Shown here one piece after another: positions 1 to 8,853 of a DNA stretch of 50,950 bases. The notes under the pieces were generated by a model. That model worked only from the letters and a program-made list of their open reading frames with translations, ran no database searches and had not been told where the DNA came from. Position 1 is the first letter of the stretch; each line of letters begins with the position of its first letter. This DNA is from Hyphomicrobiaceae bacterium (GTDB lineage Bacteria; Pseudomonadota; Alphaproteobacteria; Rhizobiales; Hyphomicrobiaceae). The position numbers and the translations under genes were made by a program. The stretch covers positions 1-50,950 of the forward strand of contig WBUN01000035.1 of assembly GCA_008933705.1 (NCBI GenBank), given 5' to 3'.

Positions 1-115
1 GCAATGCCTCCTGCTCTACCCCAAGGATGCCCAGGATCGTGCCAAGGGCGCGATCTTCTTGATCGCGCCCTTGGCACGATCCTGGGCATCCTTGGGGTAG
101 AGCAGGAGGCATTGC
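1..115. repeat. Perfect 55-bp inverted repeat at the window edge
   Basis: Bases 1-55 are the exact reverse complement of bases 61-115, with the 5-nt spacer ttctt (56-60). No mismatch is seen in either arm. The arms are not an ordinary terminator, because the right arm is in-frame coding sequence of the LptC-LptA gene and the repeat starts exactly at base 1. The simplest reading is a fold-back (chimeric or hairpin) assembly or library artefact at a contig end. Everything left of about base 60 is then a copy of the opposite strand of 61-115. A genuine genomic palindrome is possible but less likely. Confidence 0.95.
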
Positions 116-1908
116 TTGCCCGGAGGGCAGGCGCGGCCGGTTGGAGACGCCGAGTTGGTTGGCGACGGTGGCTGCGGCTGGGCGGCGGTGGCCGGCGGCA
201 AAGCGCTGACCGCGGGCGCGGCTGCGGTCGCCGGTTCATTCTCAACCTCGAACCTGTACATGCCCGTGGTGAGGTCGATCTTCAGCCTCGGCCCTTCAGC
301 CACGTCCTTGCCCCTCGAAACGATGACCCGGCCGCCCAGCAGCACCGTATTGGCCTTTACGTCGAAAATCGCCCAGTCGCCGGTGGCGGTCTGCCCGTCC
401 TTGGACGTGATCAGCACCTTCTGCTTGGCTTCCACGCGCGTCAGCTGGGCCGGAGCCTTGGCGCCTGCGCTCTCGGTGCCGGCCATGCCCATCGCGGACT
501 GGCCGGTGTAGAACACGCTCAGCTCCACGGTGCGCATCACGAACTCGCCTTGCTGCGCCTTGACGTTGCCGCGGAAGATGGCCTGCTTGGCCCCGTCGTT
601 GAGATCGAGTGTATCGGCGTCGATGTCGATCGGCGCATTGGGATCGGTCTTGAACGATCCCATCATGCTTCCCTGCACCGCGGCTGCAACCTCGGCGCCT
701 GCCGATTTGGCCTTGGCTGCCTGGGGCGGGCCCCGGTTCTCGCTCTGGTAGAACGTTGCGGCGATGCGACCGGCCGGCTGGCCGCCTTCGGCCGGCGCAT
801 CCAGGCGGCTCCTGCCGGCCTTGCGATCGACGAACAGACGCCGTCCCTGCAGCACATTCTTCTGCTGATTGATAAGCACGTTCCCGGTGAACAGCGCGGT
901 ATCGGCCTTGGCATCGAAATCGGCCTGATCGCTGGCGATGCGCCGGTCGGCACCGGCCGTGATGACGGCGCCGTTCTTGGCGACCAGCCGCGTCAGGCGC
1001 GACCCCTCCGCCTGCTGCTCGGCTGCCTGCCCCGCCAGTTGCGTCGCCGCCTTGCCCTCATAGCTTATGAGCAATTCGGGCGTCCTCAGCACAGTATCGC
1101 CCTGCGCGGCGACCACGCTGCCGGTGAACTGCGCGATCCTGCTCGTGTCGTTGATGAAGAGCCGCTCGGACGTCACGTCCACCGGCTGTTTCGCGTCGCG
1201 ACCGAAGCCCGCCGAAGTCTGCCCGGGCTGGCTCGACGGTATGAGGTGCACCTTCACATCGCCGGCGATCACAGCCTCTCGGGTGTTGGTGTTCATGGCC
1301 ATCGTCGCGCCCTCGACCGTGCCCGTGGGCATGGCGAGCGTGACAGGGTGCTTGGAAACGACGCGATGCTCCTTCGAGTAGATCGTGGCGCGCGACATGC
1401 GCGCCTTGAGGCCGTTGGAGGCGTCGATCTCGATGCCGTCGTAGAGCTCGAGCTGGCTCTTGGCGTTGTCGAGCAGTCCATGCTTGGCTTTCAGCTTGGT
1501 AACGACGCTGTTGGGCTGGACGAGATCGCCGTCGATTTCGACCAGCTTGATGGGAGCGTGCTGGCTGAACTCCAGAATGGCTTTCTTGGCGCGCACCTCG
1601 TAGCGCCCGCCGTCGTTGGTTACCCCGAAGTAGCTGGGATTCTTCATCGTCAGGTCGTCGGCCGTCACCTGCACCTGGCCGACGTTGAGCCGCCCCACGC
1701 CGATCTTCCAGCCCGAGGTCAGCATCAACCCGTACGTTGCCGTGATGAGGATTGCGCCGGCGGGCAAGCCCAGGCGCAGCACCTTGACAAGGGCGCTGTG
1801 GCGCCGGGCGGCAGCGAAGGCGCGCGCCCGCTCGGCCGCGCTCGCCGCCCCGACAAGAGCCGAGCCGCCCGCCGCCCCTGGGCCGCGCATATCGTAAGTC
1901 ATTGCCAT
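16..1908 (-). CDS. LptC-LptA fusion, lipopolysaccharide transport protein (3' end unreliable)
   Basis: This is the periplasmic bridge of LPS export, which passes LPS from the LptBFG transporter towards LptD. The ATG at 1908 is chosen because the protein then starts just before a conserved basic N-terminus. A single membrane anchor lies at about residues 44-63 and an LptC-type beta-jellyroll at about 65-220. Two OstA/LptA-type beta-repeat stretches follow at about 240-365 and 430-560, then a Pro/Ala-rich tail with a CPPGKQC segment. LptC and LptA are usually separate proteins of about 200 residues each, so this is a single-chain version. The gene runs into the inverted repeat at 1-115: codons below about base 60 are the fold-back copy and the apparent stop near 16 is probably not real. 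rnd lies upstream on the same strand; lptB would be expected beyond the missing end. Confidence 0.8.
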   Translation of the reverse strand: MAMTYDMRGPGAAGGSALVGAASAAERARAFAAARRHSALVKVLRLGLPAGAILITATYGLMLTSGWKIGVGRLNVGQVQVTADDLTMKNPSYFGVTNDGGRYEVRAKKAILEFSQHAPIKLVEIDGDLVQPNSVVTKLKAKHGLLDNAKSQLELYDGIEIDASNGLKARMSRATIYSKEHRVVSKHPVTLAMPTGTVEGATMAMNTNTREAVIAGDVKVHLIPSSQPGQTSAGFGRDAKQPVDVTSERLFINDTSRIAQFTGSVVAAQGDTVLRTPELLISYEGKAATQLAGQAAEQQAEGSRLTRLVAKNGAVITAGADRRIASDQADFDAKADTALFTGNVLINQQKNVLQGRRLFVDRKAGRSRLDAPAEGGQPAGRIAATFYQSENRGPPQAAKAKSAGAEVAAAVQGSMMGSFKTDPNAPIDIDADTLDLNDGAKQAIFRGNVKAQQGEFVMRTVELSVFYTGQSAMGMAGTESAGAKAPAQLTRVEAKQKVLITSKDGQTATGDWAIFDVKANTVLLGGRVIVSRGKDVAEGPRLKIDLTTGMYRFEVENEPATAAAPAVSALPPATAAQPQPPSPTNSASPTGRACPPGKQCLLLYPKDAQDRAKGAIKKIAPLARSWASLG

Positions 1909-2032
1909 GGGCGAGTTACCGCAATTGCGGCGGACGGGGTCCCCTTCGACGAGTCGCGCGGAAACTGGCGGCCAATTTGGGTGATATTGGGACCGGTGGC
2001 AAGCGCGCACGGTTGGCGGCGCCTGACGGCCC

Positions 2033-2650
2033 TCAATGGGCGAAAATGTCGAGATCCTCGAAGCCGCCGAGGTCGAGGCCTGCCCGCACGGCCAGGAAGC
2101 GGAAGCAGGCCTCAGCCTCCGCCATCCGCCCTTCCCGCGCCAGCATGGCGTCGAGCTTGCCCTTTAAGGCGTGCAGATGCAGGACATCGGAGGCCGCATA
2201 GTGCTTTTGCTGGTCCGTCAGCTTCTCGGCGCCCCAGTCCGAACTCTGCTGTTGCTTGGACAGGTCGACACCGAGCAGCTCGGTGCAGATGTCCTTGAGC
2301 CCGTGGCGGTCGGTGTAGGTCCTGACAAGCTTGGAGGCGATCTTGGTGCAGTACACAGGTCCGGTGACTACACCCAGGTACCGCTGCAGCATGGCCATGT
2401 CGAAGCGGGCGAAATGGAAGATCTTGAGCACCGAGGCGTCCGTCAGCAGCGCTTTGAGGCGAGGCGCCGACCAGTCCGTGCCGTCGAGCTGAACGAGATG
2501 GGCGTTGCCGTCGCCGGCGGAAAGCTGGACCAGGCAAAGACGGTCGCGATGCGGATTCAACCCCATCGTCTCGGTGTCGATGGCAACGGAGCCCTTGAAG
2601 GTCACGCCCGCCGGCAGGTCATTCTTGTGGAGCTTGATGATCGGGCTCAC
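2033..2650 (-). CDS. rnd: Ribonuclease D-like 3'-5' exonuclease
   Basis: This is a single-domain DEDDy exonuclease of 205 residues, acting on RNA 3' ends in the cytoplasm. Visible catalytic motifs are D25-T-E27 in the first Exo motif, F83-D84 in the second, and Y151 with D155 (YAASD) in the third. E. coli RNase D is about 375 residues with C-terminal HRDC domains. This protein lacks them, as is usual for the short alphaproteobacterial form. The start is a GTG at 2650 with only a weak ribosome-binding site. It lies 22 nt downstream of tRNA-Leu on the same strand and 124 nt upstream of the LptC-LptA gene, matching the rnd-lptC order common in Hyphomicrobiales. Confidence 0.9.
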   Translation of the reverse strand: MSPIIKLHKNDLPAGVTFKGSVAIDTETMGLNPHRDRLCLVQLSAGDGNAHLVQLDGTDWSAPRLKALLTDASVLKIFHFARFDMAMLQRYLGVVTGPVYCTKIASKLVRTYTDRHGLKDICTELLGVDLSKQQQSSDWGAEKLTDQQKHYAASDVLHLHALKGKLDAMLAREGRMAEAEACFRFLAVRAGLDLGGFEDLDIFAH

Positions 2651-2672
2651 GGCGGATCGTTCCGGATGCTGC

Positions 2673-2757
<85 letters not shown>

Positions 2758-2918
2758 AGGCCCGGCGCTTCGAGGGGCATGAGTTAGAGCCGGGCCCCGG
2801 CGTTGTCAATTCTGGGCATTGTCCACGGCGGGCAGGGGGAGGGCAACCTGCCGCTTCACAGGCGCGGCGCCCTTCGCTATTGCTCGCCCTGGAAATGGAC
2901 GGGGCGGAGGCGCTGACA

Positions 2919-3902
2919 ATGGCATCGCGGCTGGAGCAAGGAAGTCTGGTCACGGTGTTCGGAGGCTCGGGCTTCATCGGCCGGCACGCCGTGCGGGCAC
3001 TGGCCGGCGACGGATGGCGGGTGCGGGCAGCCGTGCGCCGGCCCGATCTCGCGGGGCACCTGCAGCCGATGGGCGCGGTGGGTCAGATACAACCCGTGCA
3101 GGCCAACATCCGTTTCCCCGACAGTGTCCGCCGCGCGGTCGAGGGCACCGAGGCGGTGGTCAACCTCGTCGGCATCCTGGCCAAGTCCGGCAGCCAGACC
3201 TTCAGCCGCCTGCATGTCGAGGGGGCACGCACGATTGCCAGGGCAGCGCGGGAGGCGGGCGCCAAGAACCTTGTCCATATCTCGGCTCTCGGAATCGGCG
3301 GCAGATCCTCGGCCTCCTACGCCCGCACCAAGGAGGCCGGCGAGGAGGCCGTGCTGAAGGAGTTCCCGGGCGCCGTCATCCTGCGCCCGTCGCTGGTGTT
3401 CGGGCCGGAGGACCAGCTCTTCAACCGCTTCGCCGGCATGGCACGCCTGTCGCCGTTCCTGCCGCTGATCGGCGGCGGCCGGACCAAGTTCCAGCCCGTC
3501 TACGTCGGTGACGTGGCGGCAGCCATTGCGACAGGTTGCGCCGGCAAGGCCAAGCCCGGCACGATCTACGAGCTCGGTGGCCCCGACGTCATCACCTTCC
3601 GCGAGCTGCTCGATCGGACCATGCAGTGGTCAGGCCGCAAGCGACTGTATTTGCGCCTGCCATTCTGGCTGGCCAAGCTCGGGGCGCTTCTCACGCTTCC
3701 GCTGCCGAACAGCCTGCGCCCGCTTACCGTCGACCAGATCCGCATGCTGCAGCGGCCGAACGTGGTGAGCGACGCGGCCATCGGCGAGGGGCGCACGCTG
3801 GCCGGGCTCGCCATAACCCAGCCGCGGTCCATGGACGCGATCGTGCCGGGCTACCTGGAGCGCTTCCGGCCGCGCGGACAGTACGAGCACTATCGCGGCT
3901 GA
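2919..3902 (+). CDS. NDUFA9-like NAD(P)-dependent epimerase (complex I-associated SDR)
   Basis: This is an atypical short-chain dehydrogenase/reductase of 327 residues, related to the mitochondrial complex I subunit NDUFA9. A Rossmann glycine motif GGSGFIG lies at residues 15-21, and a YxxxK pair (YARTK) sits in the expected active-site region. Homologues bind NADPH tightly. A role with respiratory complex I or quinone metabolism is known for the family and is inferred here. The ATG at 2919 is preferred over the in-frame ATG at 2895 because GGAGG (2906-2910) sits 8 nt upstream of it. It is divergent from tRNA-Leu/rnd and convergent with the MFS gene (24-nt gap). Confidence 0.9.
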   Translation: MASRLEQGSLVTVFGGSGFIGRHAVRALAGDGWRVRAAVRRPDLAGHLQPMGAVGQIQPVQANIRFPDSVRRAVEGTEAVVNLVGILAKSGSQTFSRLHVEGARTIARAAREAGAKNLVHISALGIGGRSSASYARTKEAGEEAVLKEFPGAVILRPSLVFGPEDQLFNRFAGMARLSPFLPLIGGGRTKFQPVYVGDVAAAIATGCAGKAKPGTIYELGGPDVITFRELLDRTMQWSGRKRLYLRLPFWLAKLGALLTLPLPNSLRPLTVDQIRMLQRPNVVSDAAIGEGRTLAGLAITQPRSMDAIVPGYLERFRPRGQYEHYRG

Positions 3903-3926
3903 GAGACGCTGCCTCTGTTCAGCCGG

Positions 3927-5219
3927 TCACGACTCTGCCGGCCGGGGCGCCGCGCCGATGGCCTGCGCGCTCGCGTCCTCGGCGAGACGTCTGGTCGGCC
4001 GATCATGTGCGAGCAACTGGGCGAAGCCGGCGATCAGGCCGATGATGACGCCCGCCTGCAACGCGCGGTCGTAGGAGCCCAGCGCATCGTAGATCGCCCC
4101 ACCGCCCCAGGCGCCGAGGAACGAGCCGACCTGGTGCGAGAAGAAGGCGATGCCGGTCAGGGTCGACAGGAACTTGATGCCGAACATCTGCACGACGAGA
4201 CCGTTGAGCAGCGGGATCACGCCGAGCCAGGTCAGCCCCATCATGGCGGCAAAGATCAGCGTCGAGGCAGGCGAGACAGGCGCCAGGAAATAGGCGGCCA
4301 TGACGAGCGAGCGGATGATGTAGATGGAGCCCAGCAGCATGCGCTTGGAGTAGCGGTCGCCGAGCCAGCCGAAGCCCCACGAGCCGATGACGTTGAACAG
4401 GCCGATGACGGCAAGCGCCTGCGCGCCCAGCATGGGGTCCATGCCGCACAGTGCCAGGTAGCTCGGCAGATGCGTGGTCAGGAACACGAGTTGCAGCCCG
4501 CAGACGAAGAACGCCAGGCTCATGATGACGTAGCCGCTGTGGCGGCGCGCCTCGTCCAGCGCACCGACCAGCGTGAGGTCCTTGTCGGCCGCGGTGGAGT
4601 TGGGCAGCCGTCCCGCCTTGCCGGCCAGGAACGCCGCGGGAAGCATGAGGAGGCTCAGCACGAAGAACGCCCAGAGCGCCACGCGCCAGCCGCCGGCCTG
4701 CATGACGGCCTGTCCGATCGGCGCCGCGAAGAACGTGCCGATCGATCCGGCCGCCGATACCATGCCGAAGGCAAGGCTGCGGCGCGCCGGAATGATGACG
4801 CGGGCCGCGACGTTGGCGGCGATGCCGCTGGTGGTGCACGACAGGGCAATGCCGATCAGCACGCCGGCGCCAAGAGTGATCGGCCCCGCTCCCTTGGCGG
4901 TCGCCGTGACGGCAAGGCCGATGGCATAGATGACGGCGCCAAGCACGGCGATGCGCCGCGGGCCGTAGCGGTCCACCAGCGCGCCGGCGAACGGTTGCGT
5001 GACGCCCCAGATGATATTCTGCACGGCGATCGCCATGGCGTAGTCGGCCGCCTGCAGACCGAGGTCCTGAACGACGGGGGTCTGGAACAGGCCGAGGCTC
5101 TGGCGCAGTCCCATGGCGATCGAAAGCATGAGCGCGGCGCTCGACAGGATCAGCACGGCCTCTCCCCGGCTGAGCTGCCCTGCATGGAAGGATGGGCGCG
5201 GCACGACACGCTCTTGCAT
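3927..5219 (-). CDS. MFS transporter
   Basis: This is an inner-membrane major facilitator of 430 residues with 12 predicted hydrophobic segments. The inter-helix loop LVDRYGPRR after TM2 is the MFS signature, and LGDRYSKR repeats it in the second half. The overall pattern resembles the monocarboxylate / oxalate-formate antiporter group, but the substrate cannot be read from the sequence. The start is set at 5219 because a GGGGAGGAA element lies just upstream; a further in-frame ATG at 5267 would add 16 unlikely residues. It is monocistronic as far as seen. Confidence 0.88.
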   Translation of the reverse strand: MQERVVPRPSFHAGQLSRGEAVLILSSAALMLSIAMGLRQSLGLFQTPVVQDLGLQAADYAMAIAVQNIIWGVTQPFAGALVDRYGPRRIAVLGAVIYAIGLAVTATAKGAGPITLGAGVLIGIALSCTTSGIAANVAARVIIPARRSLAFGMVSAAGSIGTFFAAPIGQAVMQAGGWRVALWAFFVLSLLMLPAAFLAGKAGRLPNSTAADKDLTLVGALDEARRHSGYVIMSLAFFVCGLQLVFLTTHLPSYLALCGMDPMLGAQALAVIGLFNVIGSWGFGWLGDRYSKRMLLGSIYIIRSLVMAAYFLAPVSPASTLIFAAMMGLTWLGVIPLLNGLVVQMFGIKFLSTLTGIAFFSHQVGSFLGAWGGGAIYDALGSYDRALQAGVIIGLIAGFAQLLAHDRPTRRLAEDASAQAIGAAPRPAES

Positions 5220-5345
5220 GGGCTCGGTTCCTCCCCGGCGACTCATCTGGTTTTCAAGCAGCCGCACACTAGCGGCGAAATGCCGCCCGGGCCATGCGCA
5301 AGCCGGATGGTCAGCTATGCGCCGCGATCGGCTCCCGCAGTGACG

Positions 5346-5879
5346 TCACTCGGGCAGCTTCAGCGATGCGACGAAGCGATTGACGTTGGCGGAGCGGGCT
5401 GTGCCGGGCGGACCCGCATAGGTCAGCGTGAAGATCTGGCGGCCTTTCATCACGGAATAGGAGCGGATCTCGTGCCCGCTGCGCGTGCCGACGGCATCGA
5501 CGGCGGCGAAGCCCTGGTGCTTCACCCAGTCCACGCTCGCCCACTTGTTGCCTTCCATGTTCTTGGCGGCGTTGTTGAGCCCGCCCTGCAGGTTGGCCTG
5601 CGGGTTGGATACGTCCACATCCGGCGGATAGATCGCCGATTGCACGACGAATGCGGCTTCGCCCTGCTCGAGCAGATACTGGTGCATCGTGTAGGCGCTG
5701 CCGCTGCCCGTCTTCATCTGCGTCGCCGTGTACTTGGGCGCCGCCGGCATGTCCGCGGTGAACTTGCGCTCAGGTCCCGTCAGCGTATGCCAGGCATCCT
5801 GCGCCTGCACCGCGCCGCCGAGCGCGATGACCACGATCCCGAGCGCAGCCGCCAACCAGTGGGAAGCACGTGCCGTCAT
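5346..5879 (-). CDS. Secreted protein of unknown function
   Basis: I do not recognise a named family. From the ATG at 5879 the 177-residue product begins with a Sec signal peptide: MTARASHWL, a hydrophobic stretch, then a cleavage-like AVQAQ near residue 27. The mature part is soluble, with a GPERKFTADMPAAPKY stretch near the N-terminus, a central VDWVKHQGF and a C-terminal RFVASLKLPE. This looks like a compact alpha/beta periplasmic domain. No cysteines or lipobox are seen. It lies 91 nt downstream of the exonuclease-CBS-DUF294 gene on the same strand and may be co-transcribed with it. Confidence 0.75.
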   Translation of the reverse strand: MTARASHWLAAALGIVVIALGGAVQAQDAWHTLTGPERKFTADMPAAPKYTATQMKTGSGSAYTMHQYLLEQGEAAFVVQSAIYPPDVDVSNPQANLQGGLNNAAKNMEGNKWASVDWVKHQGFAAVDAVGTRSGHEIRSYSVMKGRQIFTLTYAGPPGTARSANVNRFVASLKLPE

Positions 5880-5970
5880 TGCCAGCCTCGATGTTGCCGT
5901 CTCCGAGCGCGGCGGAGAATACGGCCTTGCCCGGAAAAACCAAGTGCGGAATTGCCGGCCGGCCGCCCGC

Positions 5971-8091
5971 TCACAGCCGCCCCTCGCCGACGAGATCGAC
6001 GACCGTGGCCACCTGTCCCAGCGCCGCACGCAGCTTGTCGCGGGCATCCTTGGTGAGCCGGGCGACGTCCACCCGCGGCGACAGCGGCACGCCCGCGTGC
6101 GTGTCCTCGAGCTGCTGATCGAGGATGGTGCCGATCAGGAGGCGATGCGCCTCTATGATGGCCTCGATATCGGATGCTGAGCCTGCACCTGCCGCCGCCA
6201 CGCCGCGCAAACGCTCCGGCGTGGAGCGGGCGCGCACGTCGTGGCGCAGCGACAGCACGCGCGCGGCGGTGAAAAGCGGCATCAGCCCACCCTTCTTCAG
6301 ATCCACGCGCCCCTTCGCGTCGTTGCGGAAGTTGCCGAAGAATGTGATGGGCGAGCGCCAGTCGCGCGCCAGCTCGGTCAGCAGGTTGAGAAAGGGCGGG
6401 TTGCGATGGCCGGCATCGTAGGCGTAGCTCCAGATGGCTTCGCCGAGCTCCCAATCGCCATGCACCGGCACGCCGTCGAAGAAGATGTCGACGTTGAGCA
6501 GGTCTTGCGGCCGCTGCCGGCGCACCCACGTGTCGATCGTCTCCTTCCAGGCCGCAAGACTCATGCGCCATTGCGGATTGCGGGCCATCACGCCGCCTTT
6601 GCAGTAGGGGACGCCGGCCGCGTCGAGGATGTCGGCAATGTGCGCACCGAGCGCGGCGAACCACTGATCCTCGGCCCCGCCGGGCCCGCCCGTCTCATAC
6701 ACGATGGCGTTGTCCTGATCGGCCGCCAGCAGCGACTCGCCGCGCCCGGCCGACCCGAGCACGAGCACCGTGTAGGGGACGGGCGGGCCGCCCCTGCCCG
6801 CCTCGGCGAGGCGCGCCTCCGCCAGCTCGGCAGCGCGCCGCGTCAGGACGCAGATCTCGGCGCTGACGACGGACGCGATCGTGCGCGGATCGACGTCGTC
6901 GGCAGCCAGGCTCTCGGCCACGACCGGCAGCATGTGCCAGCCGTGCGCCAGCGCCGCCTCGTCCGTTGCGCTGTCGATCTCGTCGCCGAGCATGATCGCC
7001 GTGGTGGCGCGGTCTCGCAGCAGATTGCGTGTCGTCACCGCGCCGACCAGGTCGCCGCGGCCGTTGCGCACGGCCAGATGGCGGAAGCCCAGCCGCTCCA
7101 TGCGGCCGATGGCACGGTAGAGGAAGTCGTCCTCGGACACCGATTGCAGCGGCCGCTTCATGATGGCACCGAGCGCCGTGTCCATGCCTGCGCCGGGCTC
7201 GGCGTGCGCGCGCAGCAGATCGCGCTCGGTGACGATGCCGATGGCGCCGGTGCCGTCGTCGACGAACACCGAGCTGATCTTGCGATCGAGCAGTATTCGC
7301 ACGGCGTCGCGAACCGTCGCGGTCGCAGGAACGATGGCGGGCGGGGCGTTCATCACGTCGCGGATGCGATGGCGATAGGCGAAGTTGTCGAGGCGGGCGA
7401 TCGGCCGGCTCGCGTCGCCCGCGCGTGCCCCCTCCACATGGAGCCCGAGCGCCACCTGTTCGCGCTGCTGGGCCATGCTGCGGCTGACTGCTTCGGCCTC
7501 CGCCAGCGTGCGCACACCGCGCTGGCGCAACAGCGGCAGGAGCGCCGCGAACACACGGCCCGTCGCAAGGGCATCGCCCATGGCGGTGTGCCGGCCCTCG
7601 ATCTGGACGCCCAGCCACTCGCACAGCCGCTCGAGGTCGTATTGCGCCAGCGTGGGCTGCACGAACTCGGCGAGAATGCGCACGTCGAGCGTGCGCGGAT
7701 CGGACCAGGGCCGGCCCGCGCGCCCGTACTCCTCCCTCAGCACCGTCACGTCATAGGATGTGGTGTGCCCGATCAGCACCGATGTGCCCAGGAACGCCTC
7801 CAGCTCCGGGGCGACCGCGGCGAATTTCGGCTGCTGCTGAACCTGTGCGTCGGAGATGCCGTGGATCGCGCTTGCCGCTCGAGGAATGGGTATTCCCGGA
7901 TTGACGAGCCGCTCGAATCTCTCCCCGTTCTCCACGCTGCCGCCTGCAAAGCGCAGGGCGCCGATTTGCACGATGCGAGCGCTCTTCGCATCGAGGCCCG
8001 TCGTCTCGGTGTCGAGCACGACCCCTTTCAGCGCCAGCAGCGGGGTCGATGCCGAATGCCTGCTTTCGGGGCGCGCTTGCGTGAGTGCCAT
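5971..8091 (-). CDS. Exonuclease-CBS-DUF294 nucleotidyltransferase fusion protein
   Basis: This is a 706-residue multidomain cytoplasmic protein. Residues ~20-190 form a DnaQ/epsilon-type DEDDh exonuclease (LDTETTGLD with D27 and E29; GRHTAMGDA near 170). Residues ~240-370 form a CBS pair that typically senses adenosyl nucleotides. Residues ~385-560 form a DUF294 (GlnD-like) nucleotidyltransferase with GSAGRGESLL and a downstream D-Q-D. A DUF294 C-terminal helical domain ends the protein. Related proteins often sit beside acetate-type symporters, as here (DUF4212 + VC_2705 genes on the other side of the next gene), so a signalling or regulatory role in carboxylate use is inferred. No substrate of the exonuclease domain is evident. 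GAGG lies shortly upstream of the ATG at 8091. Confidence 0.88.
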   Translation of the reverse strand: MALTQARPESRHSASTPLLALKGVVLDTETTGLDAKSARIVQIGALRFAGGSVENGERFERLVNPGIPIPRAASAIHGISDAQVQQQPKFAAVAPELEAFLGTSVLIGHTTSYDVTVLREEYGRAGRPWSDPRTLDVRILAEFVQPTLAQYDLERLCEWLGVQIEGRHTAMGDALATGRVFAALLPLLRQRGVRTLAEAEAVSRSMAQQREQVALGLHVEGARAGDASRPIARLDNFAYRHRIRDVMNAPPAIVPATATVRDAVRILLDRKISSVFVDDGTGAIGIVTERDLLRAHAEPGAGMDTALGAIMKRPLQSVSEDDFLYRAIGRMERLGFRHLAVRNGRGDLVGAVTTRNLLRDRATTAIMLGDEIDSATDEAALAHGWHMLPVVAESLAADDVDPRTIASVVSAEICVLTRRAAELAEARLAEAGRGGPPVPYTVLVLGSAGRGESLLAADQDNAIVYETGGPGGAEDQWFAALGAHIADILDAAGVPYCKGGVMARNPQWRMSLAAWKETIDTWVRRQRPQDLLNVDIFFDGVPVHGDWELGEAIWSYAYDAGHRNPPFLNLLTELARDWRSPITFFGNFRNDAKGRVDLKKGGLMPLFTAARVLSLRHDVRARSTPERLRGVAAAGAGSASDIEAIIEAHRLLIGTILDQQLEDTHAGVPLSPRVDVARLTKDARDKLRAALGQVATVVDLVGEGRL

Positions 8092-8149
8092 CGAACTGCA
8101 GCCTCGCTTTCGGGCCCGCGCTCGGCAGCGCCGAGCAGGCGTGCCGTGG

Positions 8150-8773
8150 TCAGGGTTGGCCTGTGTGCCTCCGCAACAGATCGCTCACGGCCTCCGCATC
8201 CATGCGCTGGGTCAATTCGTCGTGAATGTTGCAGAGCGTGACCCTGAGATAGCTCTTGATTGTGGGGAAGTCGCTTCCGCGCAGCGATTTGTGAATCGGC
8301 ATGAGATCGAAATAGGTCTTGGCGAGGGGCTCGGGGATGTCCATCGCTGGCTTGGCCGGATGCAGGCCGATCCGGTCGAGCCGCAAGGCAAGCTCGTTGC
8401 GCGCACCGCGCCACATCCCCTCTTCCAGGCCCGTCGGCAACGGATAGCGGTCGAATACCGAAAGCACGATCACGGCCAGCGAATTGGCACTTCGCTGCGG
8501 CTCGTCGAGCGCATGCGGACGCAGCACGCCTTCCACCAGCTCGCCGATCATGGCGAGCCCGAGCGGGTAGGCGCGCCACCGCGATTGCTCGACCGCTTCC
8601 AGAAACGTCTGCTCACGGAAGAGAACCTTGGCGTAGTGCCCCGCCCGCGCCCGCGAGTATTCGTAAATTCCTTTCTGCACGAGAAAGGCAGCCTGCTGAT
8701 CGATGAAATCGGCGAGCGCTGCGAGGTCGCGAATCGGTGCCGGCTTACGGAAGATCTTGTCGTAAAGACTCAT
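8150..8773 (-). CDS. Conserved-looking protein of unknown function
   Basis: This 207-residue soluble, helix-rich protein begins MSLYDKIF at 8773. I do not recognise a domain. Features are a charged N-terminal helix, a hydrophobic middle (VIVLSVFDRY) and a C-terminal SDLLRRHT. It has no signal peptide or membrane span. It is transcribed 58 nt upstream of the exonuclease-CBS-DUF294 gene on the same strand, so the two probably share a transcript. It is divergent from the DUF4212-symporter operon across a promoter region containing a tandem repeat. Such placement suggests a part in controlling or sensing the transported substrate, but that is only inference. Confidence 0.7.
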   Translation of the reverse strand: MSLYDKIFRKPAPIRDLAALADFIDQQAAFLVQKGIYEYSRARAGHYAKVLFREQTFLEAVEQSRWRAYPLGLAMIGELVEGVLRPHALDEPQRSANSLAVIVLSVFDRYPLPTGLEEGMWRGARNELALRLDRIGLHPAKPAMDIPEPLAKTYFDLMPIHKSLRGSDFPTIKSYLRVTLCNIHDELTQRMDAEAVSDLLRRHTGQP

Positions 8774-8779
8774 CAGTCG

Positions 8780-8853
8780 CCCGATTTCATCTGCTGATTT
8801 TCCACCAAAGTAGCAATTCCCCCGATTTAGATCTGCCGAATCTCTACCAAAGT
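8780..8853. promoter_or_regulatory. Imperfect tandem direct repeat in the divergent promoter region
   Basis: Two copies of a ~33-bp unit lie 41-42 bp apart (about four helical turns). The first starts with CCCGATTT at 8780-8787 and ends with ACCAAAGT at 8804-8811. The second has CCCGATTT at 8821-8828 and ACCAAAGT at 8846-8853. The inner parts match at most positions with a one-base shift. The location between two divergent operons (249-bp gap) makes it a candidate operator for a regulator that binds side by side on one DNA face. The regulator is not identified. Confidence 0.6.

Noticed and set aside
1-115. The inverted repeat as a transcription terminator of lptA
   Set aside because: Its arms are fully coding in the LptC-LptA frame, are perfect over 55 bp and begin exactly at base 1, which points to an assembly fold-back rather than a terminator.
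4-2298. A long open frame on the plus strand (about 760 residues) opposite the LptC-LptA gene
   Set aside because: It is the complement of clear coding sequence in GC-rich DNA, has a low-complexity Arg/Gly/His-rich product and no ribosome-binding site. The minus-strand gene has coherent domains.
4005-6056. A long plus-strand frame opposite the MFS and secreted-protein genes
   Set aside because: Its product is charged and repeat-like, with no recognisable fold. The minus strand encodes a convincing 12-helix MFS transporter.
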